Source: Typhlomys cinereus
Lineage: Eukaryota > Chordata > Mammalia > Rodentia > Platacanthomyidae
Direction: 5' to 3'
Assembly (NCBI GenBank): GCA_023101885.1
Contig: JALPQD010000004.1
Span: 16,706,688-16,770,687, forward strand
DNA: 64,000 bases
Shown in pieces: positions 47,413 through 58,905 of this stretch; position 1 is the first letter of the stretch; each line of letters opens with the position of its first letter. Made by a program: the position numbers and the translations under genes. The notes beneath the pieces were generated by a model. That model saw nothing but the letters and a program-made list of their open reading frames with translations, made no database searches and was not told where the DNA came from.

Positions 47413-48155
47413 AAGTGGTCAAAGTGGATAACCTTGCCTAGCTCCTGATCAAAGAGGAAATGCTTCAAGTTTTTCACCATGTGGAATGATACTTGCTATA
47501 GGCTTCTTGAATATAGCCTTTATTATATTGATGTATATTTCTTCCATTTCAATTGTCTCCAGGACTTTGATAATAAGGGGATGTTGGATCTCGTCAAAAA
47601 GTTTATCTGCATCTGGGGCTGGAGAGGTAGCTCAGGGGTTAAGCCTCTGCCTTGCAGGCAGAAGGTCCTGAGTTCGGATCCTAGACCCCACGTATTAGAC
47701 GCCTGGAGGAAACGGGGCGGCCTGCGTTTCTGATCCTGGTAGGGCGGAGCCTGTGAATCCCGGGGCAGAGTAAACAAGGAGGAGGTGGAGGTGTCCATGG
47801 TGGTTCCCGAATTTGTCTGTGGTTCTACACACACACACGCGCACACACACACACATACATACATACATACATGCACACACATGCATACATGCACAATTGA
47901 ATAAATAATTATAAAGAAAATTTAAAAAAAAGTTTATCTGCATCTACCAAGAGAATGATGTTATTTTGGTCATTGGATTGGTTTATATGATGTAGTACAT
48001 TTATTGATTTGCATATGCTGAACCACCTTGTGTGTCTGGGATAAATCCTACTTGATCATAGTGAGTGTTTTTTGATATGTTTTTGAATCTGGTTTGCTAA
48101 AATTTTGTTGAAGATCTATGAATCTGCATTTAGTAAAGAGATTAGCCTAGATAAA
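47413..48155 (-). pseudogene. L1 ORF2 reverse-transcriptase fragment, minus strand
   Basis: Antisense of the L1 RT region: 'gataaccttgcctagctcct', 'ttgataataaggggatgttg' with 'gatctcgtcaaaaagtttat', then after the SINE 'atgttattttggtcattgga' and 'gggataaatcctacttgatc'. Stops on both strands exclude function. Split by the young SINE at 47615-47926. Confidence 0.75.
47615..47926 (+). mobile_element. Young SINE, copy 6 (subfamily with 10-bp insert)
   Basis: Near-full copy inserted into the antisense L1 ORF2. Perfect 19-bp target-site duplication aaaaagtttatctgcatct at 47596-47614 and 47927-47945; removing the SINE and one copy restores contiguous L1 sequence. Carries the 'gtaaacaagg' insert and 'ctagacccc' state, like the copy at 35895. 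A CA/CATA tract (47828-47885) precedes 'ttgaataaataattataaag'. Confidence 0.95.
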
Positions 48156-48195
48156 AAAGCATCAAACACCAATTCTAAGAATTCCTTGGAAGTCT

Positions 48196-48425
48196 TAATG
48201 CTAAGGCTGTTGACATTGCTCAGCTGGTAGGGCAGCTATTCATAAGCCTGGTGACCTTAGTTCAATCTCTGAAATCCCACATTGTGGAAAGAGAGAATGG
48301 ACTTCTGAAAGTTTTCCTCTGATATCCACCATGATGAGAGAATTTATGTGCATATCTCTTCTCTCCCACTTTCACTCTCCTTCTTCTCTCTTAACTAAAA
48401 ATATTTAAGTTAAGAATAAATAAAA
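48196..48425 (+). mobile_element. Old B2-superfamily (B3-like) SINE, plus strand
   Basis: Head 'gctgttgacattgctcagct' with 'gttcaatctctgaaatccca'; body 'cattgtggaaagagagaatg', 'gacttctgaaagttttcctc', 'tgatatccaccatgatg'; CT-rich stretch and A-rich end with 'gaataaataaaaat'. Same word order as 14115. Confidence 0.65.
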
Positions 48426-50320
48426 ATGAAGATGTCTTAATGCTTACTATAATGATATCATTCACTTTTCAAATATTGAGAAGAATTTATGATTTATAAT
48501 ATATCTGATCTTTTATGGCGTCAAAACCAAAATTTGTGAGCTTAGAGATTTAACTTTTTTTTTGGTGGATTTTAAACTTCCATCTTCAAGGTGAAATAAA
48601 GTTATCAATGCAAAGCTTCAAATCAGGCACTGAATTGAAACTGAAATTATAGTAAGTTCAAATTAAGGCAAATTTAAGCATTGTGTCACTTTGACTAAAT
48701 ATAGTCCTGGGAACATTAAAAAGTATGTGGACTTCCTTTAGCAATTTGATATAAAAATTTGAAAACAGTCAATATTTTTAGAGAATCAAAATTTTCTTGC
48801 ATTTGTGACTTTAATTTTGGTTAACAAAAATCTGTTGACTGCCAATTTTCTAAAAGAACACAATTTATCATGCAACTTAAAGAAAAATTTGAGCATGCTT
48901 GTTTTCCAAATTTTCATAGGTCTTAACTTCTCAGAGAAAAATATCCCTCACTTCATAATCATGGCTATTAATTCATAGTGTTTCTTTTGGGAAGCACCTA
49001 CATTTATGAACTATTTCTAAGATTGAAGCATATCATAAATATAGAAGCAGAATATCTAATTAATACTTCAAAAACTAACAGAATTACAACAGCGTCCATC
49101 AAATCACATACCAGGCAATATTTTCTCTAATACTGTGTCAAATAGCCCACTACCACTCTTTTACTAATAATATTAATTTAATTGTATTTAGCCTTTCCAA
49201 AATAAAACCCTGTAACAGATAAGAAAGGCCTGCTTCCATTTCTGCTTTTCTTCTATCACCCTGCCTCTCTGTGGAAGATGACTCTGAGTTAGTCCTGGAC
49301 CAAACAGCAAGCAAAGAAACCAAGGTTAGAACACCAGATCAGATCTCCTTGCTCCTCCACAGCTCAATACCTGACGCAATTGTCTCCTAGAGATTTTAAA
49401 ATTGTTCAAGATAATGAATTCTCTCTTTTATACTGTCTTCCTTTCACATTGTCATTTTCTGAATTGAGTAAAAATAAACCTTAGCATATTAGAAGATTAA
49501 TTCCACAGTGCGTACTGATTCACCCTAGCTAGTACCACACTTTTCTGTTGCTTTCATGGTAAAGACATTTAAATATCAATCGTATTTAATTACTTGGATG
49601 TAGTCTTTCATTTTCTTTATTAGAGATCACAAACTTCAGAACTACTTTGAAAATTTTAAGAAATTCTAAAGCAGGGATCCACAAATTTCCACTATTTTGT
49701 GAGGACTTTTTTTGCATGTGTGAGGGTGCAGAGAGCAATATTATTACATAAGGGTTTTCTTTTTTATCACAACATTTGTTATTTTTTCTGTAACAGACAG
49801 ATTGCCTATGCCGATTCTTCAGTCACTGTGACCCAAAGAAGTCAAAAGGTTGGTTGCTCCTACTTAAAAACCCAAAATTACTTCTCTGACCGTGCTATCC
49901 TTCCTCAAAATCTCAGTGTGTTTTCTACTCCATAATAATGAATTAGCAGACTGATGCAATTCTCACTTAGACCAGAGTTAAACTAGTGGGGAATCTTCAT
50001 ACCTTCTATCATGATCAAAATCAAAGATGGTGGAATTAGTAATTTGCTTATTTTTCTTGGTTTCCAATTATATGTTGCATTTGGAATGAATGAAAATATC
50101 TGATCACTGATTATGTTAACTCTGAAAATGATATTGGAGTTAGTACAAAGAATAAAATTAAAAAGGATTTAATAAGTAAAGAGAATTAATAGAGTTTAAG
50201 GAATATTATAGGTAAACATTAAAAATGTTATTTTACATTACTAAAGGGATTTAGAGGTTAAACTTTGCTAATACTAAAATCTAAAATGCCCACAAATGTG
50301 TAATGTGTATGTGCTGACAT
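48426..50320. other. Plain AT-rich intergenic sequence
   Basis: About 1.9 kb with no gene or recognised repeat. The 78-codon frame at 49699 shows no domain. Confidence 0.5.
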
Positions 50321-50325
50321 ACACA

Positions 50326-50520
50326 TTAAAGGATGCTCCAGGGATGTGGGGGAGGAGGCACTGGGAAATAGGGAGGGAGGGGGAGAAAGGAAGGGGAAAA
50401 GAGGGGAGGGAGCAAGGGGGTCCAGGAAGGGGTGGAGGGAGGGAGGAGACCAGAGTACCTATTAAGTTTCTATGAGCGGAAATAAAAAATAAAAAAGAAA
50501 TAAAACAAAAGTGAAGATTA
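50326..50520 (+). mobile_element. Very short L1 3' tail with purine tract
   Basis: 'cattaaaggatgctccaggg', then a purine-rich tract (50342-50450), then 'gtttctatgagcggaaataa' and an A-rich end. Only about 190 bp of 3'UTR, the shortest L1 copy here. Closely related to 7262 and 61500. Confidence 0.85.
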
Positions 50521-50572
50521 AAAGTAAAACTTTTAAAAGTAAAAAAAATAAATTGAAATAAAAGTAAAAAAA

Positions 50573-50878
50573 GGGCTGGAGAGGTGGCTCAGGAGTTAAG
50601 CCTCCGCCTTGCAGACGGAAGGTCCTGAGTTCGGATCCCAGATCCCACGTATAGACGCCAGGCGGAAGCGGGGGCGGCCTGCGCTTCTGGTCCTGGTAGG
50701 GCGGAGCCTGTGAATCCTGGGGCAGAAGGGGGTAGAGGCGTCCATGGTGGTTCATGAATTTGTCCGTGGTTCTACACACACACAGACATACACACACGCA
50801 CACGCGTGCACGCACATACACATGCACATGCGCACAGTTGAATAAATAATGATAATAATAATAATAATAAAATTTTTT
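50573..50878 (+). mobile_element. Young SINE, copy 7
   Basis: Near-full copy without the 10-bp insert. Target duplication aaagtaaaaaaa at 50561-50572 and 50879-50890 (low complexity, so less decisive than the others). Inserted just after the A-rich end of the L1 tail at 50326. Tail 'aataaataatgataataata' with repeated AAT units. The 121-codon minus-strand frame is a reading of the SINE. Confidence 0.9.
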
Positions 50879-50890
50879 AAAGTAAAAAAA

Positions 50891-51480
50891 AAAAGAAAGA
50901 AAGTGGTGTGACTATCATGTCTGCTGGCCAGTGATGGAGGAGGGATGCTGACCTCAGTAAGTTTGTCTGAGACATGCTTGCCACACGGATGCTGGACACA
51001 GGACTATCACCCATGAAAAAGTCATACATTTTAACACACACACATTGTATTAAAACAGCTTCTGGAGCATACAGAAGAAAGCAAGCTTATTGTCATTTAG
51101 CTCTATATAGTTAATGTTTTCATAGGATTAAATGTGGAGATGGGTACACTGTAATACACAAAGCAATAAAACATTTGTCCTGTCAACTGGATAAATAAAA
51201 ACAATATTATACCCCCCAAAAATCATTGGTTTATTGATAACATAGGTCACATTTGTAAATCATACACCTGTCCTAGTGAAACATGTAAAAGTCAAAACAT
51301 AGGTGTAATAAAAATATTGTTATATTGTCTGCAAAATTAAAATGATCATTTTGAGACAGGAAGGTATGATTGGTCTGATTCACCAATCTCATCTAAAACA
51401 AGAGAGCAAAACCAAAGAAAGTGGCCAAAGATTTAACACAAGATGCTTAAGTCCCATCTAAAAATCACAAAATACACTAA
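50891..51480. other. Intergenic sequence of unknown nature
   Basis: No gene recognised. It could include the decayed 5' end of the L1 downstream, but no L1 feature was identifiable. Confidence 0.35.
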
Positions 51481-51489
51481 ATACCAAGA

Positions 51490-54400
51490 AAATGTGTCTT
51501 ACAAAAAAAAAAAAAAACCACTAACAGCCCTATGATAGATTAAAATCAGAATAAGCTGGCTGATACCAACTAGGATAGCAACACTCAAGAAAATGTCTTC
51601 CGAAGGAATATTATAAATAAAACCAACAAACTTGGAGAGGAAGGACACAATGAAAGTAAAAAATGCAATTAGTAAATTAATAGGCATGAGACTTTATATG
51701 AACAGGAAAATAATGAAAAATTACAGAATATAAAAAGAAAACAGAAGAAACAAGAACAAGCTGAAATTCAAATTGAAATCAGGCTGAGCTAACTGAAACT
51801 GAAAACCTATCAGAGAGTATTCCATACAGAATGGATCAGATAAAAGATAAAATATCAGATCTAAAAGAAAGGCTTACAGAACAGGGTCTTCCAATTAAAG
51901 AAGCTCAAAAATAATTCCACAAACATAAGAAGATTAAAGAATTACAGGGCATCATGAAGAAGCCAAACCTGCACATTCATGAAATTTCAAAAAAAGAAAC
52001 CTAAGAAAACACTGCAACTCAGATCATTCGGGTAATCACAAAAGATAATTTCCTACACCTAAGGAAAGAGATACCATCTAAATACAAGATACATATCTCA
52101 CACCATCCAGAATTACCAAAATAGAAGAACAAGACAAAATATAGTAACAACATCACAGATACAGGACAAAGGACATTTTGAGAGCTGCAAGGGAGAAAAA
52201 TCAAGCCATAATTAAAGGCAAACTTTTCCAAATAACAGCTGACTTTTCAATGGATCAATAAAAGCAAGAATAGCTTGGAAAAACATTCTTCAAGTCATGA
52301 AAGATCACAACTGCTCATCAAGGATGCTATATCTACCCAAATTATTAGTGATGCTTGAAGGTGAAAGAAAAATATTCCCCAACAAAATAAACTAAGTCCT
52401 TCTTGTTTATCAAAGCAATTCTGCAGAAGATACTATAAAAATTTCTCAAGACAGAAATTAAACCAAACCATAAATCAAATGGACCTGACAGACATCTAAC
52501 AAACATTTTATCCTAACAGCAAGGAATATGCATTCTTTTCAACAATCCATGGAATTTTCTCCAAAACAGACCACATACTAGGTCACAAAGCAAGTTTACA
52601 CCAAACAAGAAAATCCAAATCACCTCCTGTAGTCTATCTGACCATCATGGAATAATGATTGAAAACTATGACAAGGTAAATGACAGAAGGTACATGAACT
52701 CAAAGAAGCTCAACCACATGCCACTGAATGAGGAATGGTACTGCATAGAAATAAAAATGGAAATCCAAAAGTTCCTAGAACTCAATGATAATGAAATATA
52801 TCAAATCAAAACTTTTGGGATGCAATAAAGGTTGTCATCAGAGGAAAGTTCATAGCACTCGATGCCTACATCAAAAAATTGAAACATCATGAGTAAACAA
52901 CCTAAAAATGTAGCTTAAAACTTTAGAAAATCAAGAATAAACCAACCCCCAAAGGAGTAGATGTGATGAGATTAATACAATCAGAGGAGAAATAATTGAA
53001 TTTGAGATAAAGAAAACAATACAACAAATCGAAGATCTGGTTCTATGAAAACTTGATAAGATTGAAAAACCTATAGCCAAATTAACCAAAAGAGAGAAAG
53101 AGATAAAGCTTAAATTAATAAAATTAGAGAAGAAACTGGAGATATCACACCTGATATCAGGAAATTTAGAGAATTATAAGGTGATAAATCAAAAATTTGC
53201 ACACTACTATGTTTGACAATCACAAAGAGATTGATGAATTTCTAAATAAATTCAACTATGATGAAATGAAGTATCTAAAAAGTCTATAAAATGTGATGAA
53301 GTTAAAATAGTAATTACAAGTCTCCCTACCAAAAATATCCTGGGAAAAGATGGATTCAATGCAGAATTCTATCAGATATTTAAAGAACAATTAACACCAA
53401 TACTCCTTAAATTATTCCACAAAAAATAAAAGGAAGAAAATCTTTCAAGTTTTACAAAGCCAACATAGCACTGGTCCCAAAACCAAATAAAGATACTGTC
53501 ATAGTTAGAAATAGGTGTCAACTTGATGTTTGAAGGTTCAAACTTTGGGCATATTTGTAGAGAATTAGTTAAGTTGAGAGAGAACCTACAGGAGATTGTC
53601 TAGTTGACAAGAATGGCCCAGCTCATGGTAGCTGGAACTAGGCCCTGGATAGGTGAATAAAATACATAGAGCTAGTTGAAGAGGTTGGTGTTCTTTTATA
53701 TACTTACTTGGCCAGACAAGCTTATCTGGCAAATAAAGATCTTCATTCTCTTAACTATTACATGGAGATAGTGTGGCCAGTTCCTTTGGCCGTTTGGTGA
53801 TGGTGCATGGTCTCATGCCAATCCAGACTAAGAAATATAACCAGACAATAATAAGAGAAAACAAAACCTTTATTCCCTTATGTCATTTGATGGCAATCTA
53901 TTAACTACAATGCAGATTAACTTCAACAGAGACAACAACAAAAACTTAAGGCCAATCTCATTGATGAACACAGATGCAAAGATCCTCAGTAAAATTCTAG
54001 CAACTTGGATTCAAAAAATATGATCCGCTATGACCAAGTTGGCTTTATTACAGAAACACAGGTTGGTTCAATATAGATAAATCTATAAATATAATTCACC
54101 ATATAATTAAATGCAAAGAAAACAATCACATGATTCTCTCAATTTATGCTGAAAAAGCTTTTGACAAAATCCAACACCCCATTATGATAAAAACTCTGAA
54201 GAAAATAAGGATGGAAGGAACATTTATCAACATAAAAAAGCCAAATGTAACAAGTCTATATCAAAAAATATACTAAATGGTCAAAACTTAGAAGCATTCC
54301 TATTCAGATCAGGAAATAGACAAGTCTGTCTACTCTTACTACTTCTATGCGATATAGTGTTGAAGTCTTAGCTAGAGTCACAAGACAAGAGAGAGATTCA

Positions 54401-57112
54401 AGGGATACAGCTTGGAGAAGAAGTCAGGTTAAAACCTACTTAGAGATGACATGATTCTACAAAGGCCCGAAGATTCTACCAGAAAACTCCTGGAACTAAT
54501 AAATAACTTAAAAGTACCAGGATACAAAATCAATGTTCAAAAATCCGTGGCTTTCCTATACACTAAGGATAACTGAGTAACAATGCCATTTAATATTGCT
54601 CCTAAACAAAACAATTCCTTGAAATAAACCTCACCAATATTGTGAAAGACTTATACAATAAAAATTTAAAACCCTAAAAAAGAGACAACAAGACACCAGA
54701 AAATGGAAAGATTTCCCATGTTCCTGGGTCAACAGAATTAACATTGTTAAAATGAACATTCTACCCAAAGCAATATACAGATTCAAAGAAATACCTCAAA
54801 ATTTCAACCCAATCCTTCACACAAGTTGGTAAAACAATTTCACAATCTTCTTATTGAACATAAAAGGCCCAGGATAGCATAAACTACATTGAGAAATAAA
54901 AACTCCACAGGAGGTATTACCATATGAGACTTAAGCCATACCGTAGTGATATACCAGTGGATTAAAATTGAAGAGCCATCTGTGTGTGCATACACCTATG
55001 GTCAACTGGTTTTTGACATATGTTACAAAAAATAGAAGAAGGAGAGCATCTTCAACAAATGGTGCTAGCAAAATTGCATTTCTTCATGCAGAAGAATGAA
55101 ACTGACCCTTATCTGTCTTCCTGCATGAAAATTAACTCCAAATGGACCAAAGATTTCAATTATAATCCAGAGAAGACCCTTAAACTGATTGACCCCACCA
55201 GCATTTCATTAATAAGACCCCAAAGGCACAGAGAATAAGTCCAACAGTATACAAGTGGAACCATACAAAACTTAAAATATTTTGTACAGCAAAAGAAACT
55301 ATTAATTGATGAAAAAGCAAACAATGGAAAGGGAGAGTTGTTTCACTAACAACACATACAATACTAGTCTGTTATTCACAGTACACAAAGTGTTGAAAAA
55401 TTAAATCCCAAGGGAAACTAAAAAAAAAGAACAATGAAAAAAATCTTCACAAGATGAAATTCAAATGTCTAATAAACATCTTTTAAAAAATCTACCTCCC
55501 TTGCCATTAATATAATTTAAATTAATACTTTCCTGGACAGCATTTCACTCTAGACAGAATGGCTAAGATCCAAAACACAAACAGCAAAGTCTGGTATGGA
55601 TGTGGGGAAAAGGGGACCCACACACATTGTTTGTGTGAATGTAAACTCATACATTATATTGGAGATCAATTTGGAGGTTCCTAAAATAGTTAAAAAGATG
55701 AAATACCATATGATCTAACTATTACACTCCTGGGAATATCTCCATTTAATATTACATTCTGCAACTCAGTTATGTGTACAACCATGTTCATACCATCACC
55801 GTGCACAATCGCAAAGAAAGAGCACCAAACTAAATGTCCAACAGTTAATGATGTCCAATGGTCCTAGATGTCCTAGATGTCCAATGGTTAATGAAAATGT
55901 GGTATGTATATACAATGGAATACTATTCAACTACCAGGAAAAATGAGCTAGTGAAATTTGCCGGTAATTGGATGGAGCTGGAAGAAATTACATTGAGTGA
56001 ACTATACCAGACACTGAAAGACAGATGCTGCATTTCCTCTCTTATAAGTGGATCCTGGCATTTAAACTTCAAATTGATGTATTCGAACAGAAACTCTGAC
56101 AATGCCTACAAATGCAAAGCAGCTCATGCCAGAGAGGTGGATGAAGATCTCAAAGGAGGGGAAACAAAAGAACAGGGGCAAAATATTAAATAAGGTTTTT
56201 AAGTAAAAAAGTCTGAAAAGGGAGGTAAGAACAAGAATAAGACAGAAAAAGGTGTGGGGTTAGCCTCCAGGTAACCAACCACCTGTTTACTAGTCCCTAA
56301 CCCTCCCCCTTCCCTATCAATGACAGGGAACAAATGCTCAGTAATGTAAACTAGCCTGAACAATAGAGGGAGGGTAGAAAATTGACACTAGACAAGATCA
56401 GATGCCTCAATACTTACCAAAATCACCTAATAGTAAATCACAATCTTAACACCTCTCATTATATATTTAGATAAGAAAAGATCTCAACAACCAAATAAGG
56501 CACAGCCTATTGAAATGGAAATGAACTGAAATAGAAAAATATCAGCCAGAGTGCAGACCTTAAAAAGCTCCACCCAAATCAAAGAAACAAAACTCCCTTC
56601 CATCATAAGGCTCAGCAAATTTTTTAGAAGAGGGGACCATGAGAAGGTGAGGAGGTTCACTGCTAGCCAGGTCATGTCAGACATGATAGAACAACTACAT
56701 CCAGATCTCAATTCAATGAGAACTTCCCTCAGCAGACCTGCACAATGACCGACATATTATCATTCTCCCATGGACCAGAGAACTCAAGAGAAATGACTAC
56801 AGGCAGTGGTAAACTTGGGGGCAAGGGCTAGACAGGTGAAAGTGTCCCTATTGAGCGTCTACGCAAGGAAGGACCACTAGAACTGCCATAGAGACTTGAA
56901 TCCTTACTAGAGCAAACAATCCAAAGAGAGGATGGGAGGAAGAGAAGTGGATTGGTGAAGGGAAGGGAGTAAAGGAGAGGAAGGGTGAAGGGAGAAAAGA
57001 GGGAAGAAGAGGAGGTGGGAGGGGGAGGAGAAGAGGGAGGAAAGAGATTGAGGAGACACAACCAATCATTGTTTGCATAAAGGAAAATTATTAATAAAAA
57101 CAAAAATTAAAA
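51490..57112 (+). mobile_element. Long sense-strand L1, ORF1 remnant to 3'UTR
   Basis: The most complete L1 in the window. ORF1-like sequence lies at about 51500-52250. The ORF2 endonuclease region is at 52470-52900 ('tgcattcttttcaacaatcc', 'gaccatcatggaataatgat'). The RT region is at about 53340-54450 ('ctcattgatgaacacagatg', 'gaaaaagcttttgacaaaat'). The C-terminal region runs to about 56190, with a residual reading containing VYTMEYYSTTRKNEL. The 3'UTR at 56200-57112 has a G-rich purine tract (56925-57055) and an A-rich end. Stops and indels throughout make it inactive. It contains the LTR-like insertion 53498-53925. The 5' end is uncertain and no target duplication was found. Confidence 0.88.
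53498..53925 (+). mobile_element. ERVL-type LTR-like insertion within L1
   Basis: Interrupts the RT region: L1 reads 'aaaaccaaataaagatac' up to 53498 and resumes near 53926 with 'agagacaacaacaaaaact'. It begins 'tgtcatagttagaaataggt', 'gtcaacttgatg', and shares internal words with 41197-41690. An approximate target duplication (agatac / agagac) is possible. Younger than the L1 and noncoding. Confidence 0.6.
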
Positions 57113-57427
57113 AATGAGTTTTTGCCACATATTCTGGCATATCCACAAATTTCAGGGATTATAGTATAGACAATTTCTAGTGGACCCATATTCTGCTTAT
57201 AATTATTAAGATGAAATCATGGTAATATGTCGACTATGTGGAAATGTTTGAAAAAAGCTAAAAGCACAGTTGTCTTTACAATCCTCTTCCCATTACATTT
57301 TGTGCACACAGTGGCATAAGAAGGTTTTAGATGGGGGCACAAAAGGAAAGATTTAATTACTTTCTCGGTGAGTCTAGGTGATACTAGCATTGAAAACCAA
57401 AAGTCCGAAAACTGGTGTAGCTGTAAG

Positions 57428-57830
57428 TGGGATATGAACGCGATTTTCTCCTTTATGGAATGAGTAACAACATCCAAAGTTCTGCAGCATGCTTGTCCTT
57501 AGGAAGTACACCAGGAACATTTCAAAGGAGAGTCTGCCTCCACTTGATTCCGAATCTAGGAAAATCACGGTAGGAGTGATCATACAGACACACACCTCAG
57601 GAACACATAAGTGATTTTCTCCTGAACATAAAGAGTTACAACCTCCAAACTTCTGCAGTATACATGTCCATAGGAAGTGCACTAGCAACATTTCCAATGA
57701 GAATCTGCCTCCACTTGGTTCGGAATCTGTGAAGATCACGCAGGTGAGAACACACCACTGGACACACCTTCAAGCTTCTGCAGCATGCTTGTCCATAGGA
57801 AGTGCACCAGGAATATTTCTCTTGTCTCTT
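57428..57830. repeat. Degenerate tandem repeat, 171-bp period, about 2.4 units
   Basis: 'ttctgcagcatgcttgtcc' at 57480 recurs as 'ttctgcagtatacatgtcc' at 57651 (period 171) and as 'ttctgcagcatgcttgtcc' at 57776 (period 125, implying a 46-bp loss). Units 1 and 2 differ at about 16 of the first 91 positions. Each is preceded by 'gattttctcc' and an 'acaacatccaaa'/'acaacctccaaa' word. Since 171 is a multiple of 3, the minus-strand frame at 57374-57739 (121 codons) shows a 57-residue internal repeat. I see no known domain in it. Confidence 0.85.
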
Positions 57831-58154
57831 TTATAACAAATGTTGGAACCTTCTGTCTTTAGTTCTCACCTTCCTCTGTTACAAATAGGATGCTTTGGTA
57901 ATTATTTTAAGCACAGCACACTGGAATTCTGCATTGCTCTGTCCCTCTCTGTCTTAGTATGTAAAGTGATCTGTTTTCATTCCAGTGGGGTTTTGATAAT
58001 TCTTCAACCAAGTCCTCCCAGACAAAAGCAACAACTCCTGCACCATTTTAAGAAGAGTTCATACCATCAACACATCATGAGAAAAATGTTCCAGTCAAAC
58101 CTTCCTGACTACAATGCTAGAACCCACTTGGAAAAGCTCCAGGATGCTTGTAGA

Positions 58155-58155
<1 letters not shown>

Positions 58156-58207
<52 letters not shown>
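58156..58207. repeat. GT microsatellite
   Basis: About 26 uninterrupted TG units. No SINE head was found beside it. Confidence 0.95.
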
Positions 58208-58210
<3 letters not shown>

Positions 58211-58659
58211 TCAGAATTATGTTTTTATTTTCCCCAGTAACTTTACAACTCACCCACTAGTTTATGCTAGAATATCATCTGTTGAACAATTAAATCACTC
58301 AATCATCAACCAAAAACAAAAGAAATTCATTATTTCGCATTATTAATATACACTAAAATAATAACTGAAAATTAAGATTAAAATTGCCTTTAGGTGATTT
58401 TTGGTTTGTATGAAATGAACTTATGTTTAAATTTATATGAGTGCATAAACATTTAAAAATATGAAAAGTTGTCAAGTCTGAAATACTTCTGGTTCTACTA
58501 AATTCAGGGAAAGGATAAACAATGTCCATTCCACATTAAGAAATATTCACCTTTTTCCTATATTGTTTTCTTTAACACATGTCATTTTGATTATCTAATT
58601 AATTATTTGAAAATAGTTTAATAAGTAGTTGAAACATTGTTCATCAGGACTTTCCTGTC

Positions 58660-58905
58660 TTCTCTGGCATGATGAAAAAGCAGGAACAACCTAAATGCCC
58701 ATCCTATTAGTAAATAGATGAAAACATATATATATGTATGATGGAATATTGTTCTGCAGCAGGAAGAATAAGTTGAGATTATGTGATTTACTACATGGAA
58801 AGAAGTAGAGAACATTTTGCTAAGTGAAAGAAGACAGAAGCAGAAATTCCAGTACTGCATGAATTACTCACAGTGAAGTTTTTCAAAGACATTAATCTTA
58901 AAGTG
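58660..58905 (+). pseudogene. L1 ORF2 3' end fragment, plus strand
   Basis: 'gcaggaacaacctaaatgcc' with 'catcctattagtaaatagat', 'gatggaatattgttctgcag', and 'gctaagtgaaagaagacaga' are sense ORF2 C-terminal words, parallel to 18200-18440. Short and broken. Confidence 0.7.

Noticed and set aside
57428..57830. CRISPR-like spaced repeats
   Set aside because: The spacing reflects a tandem repeat whose whole unit is similar, not short identical repeats with unique spacers; also a eukaryotic genome.
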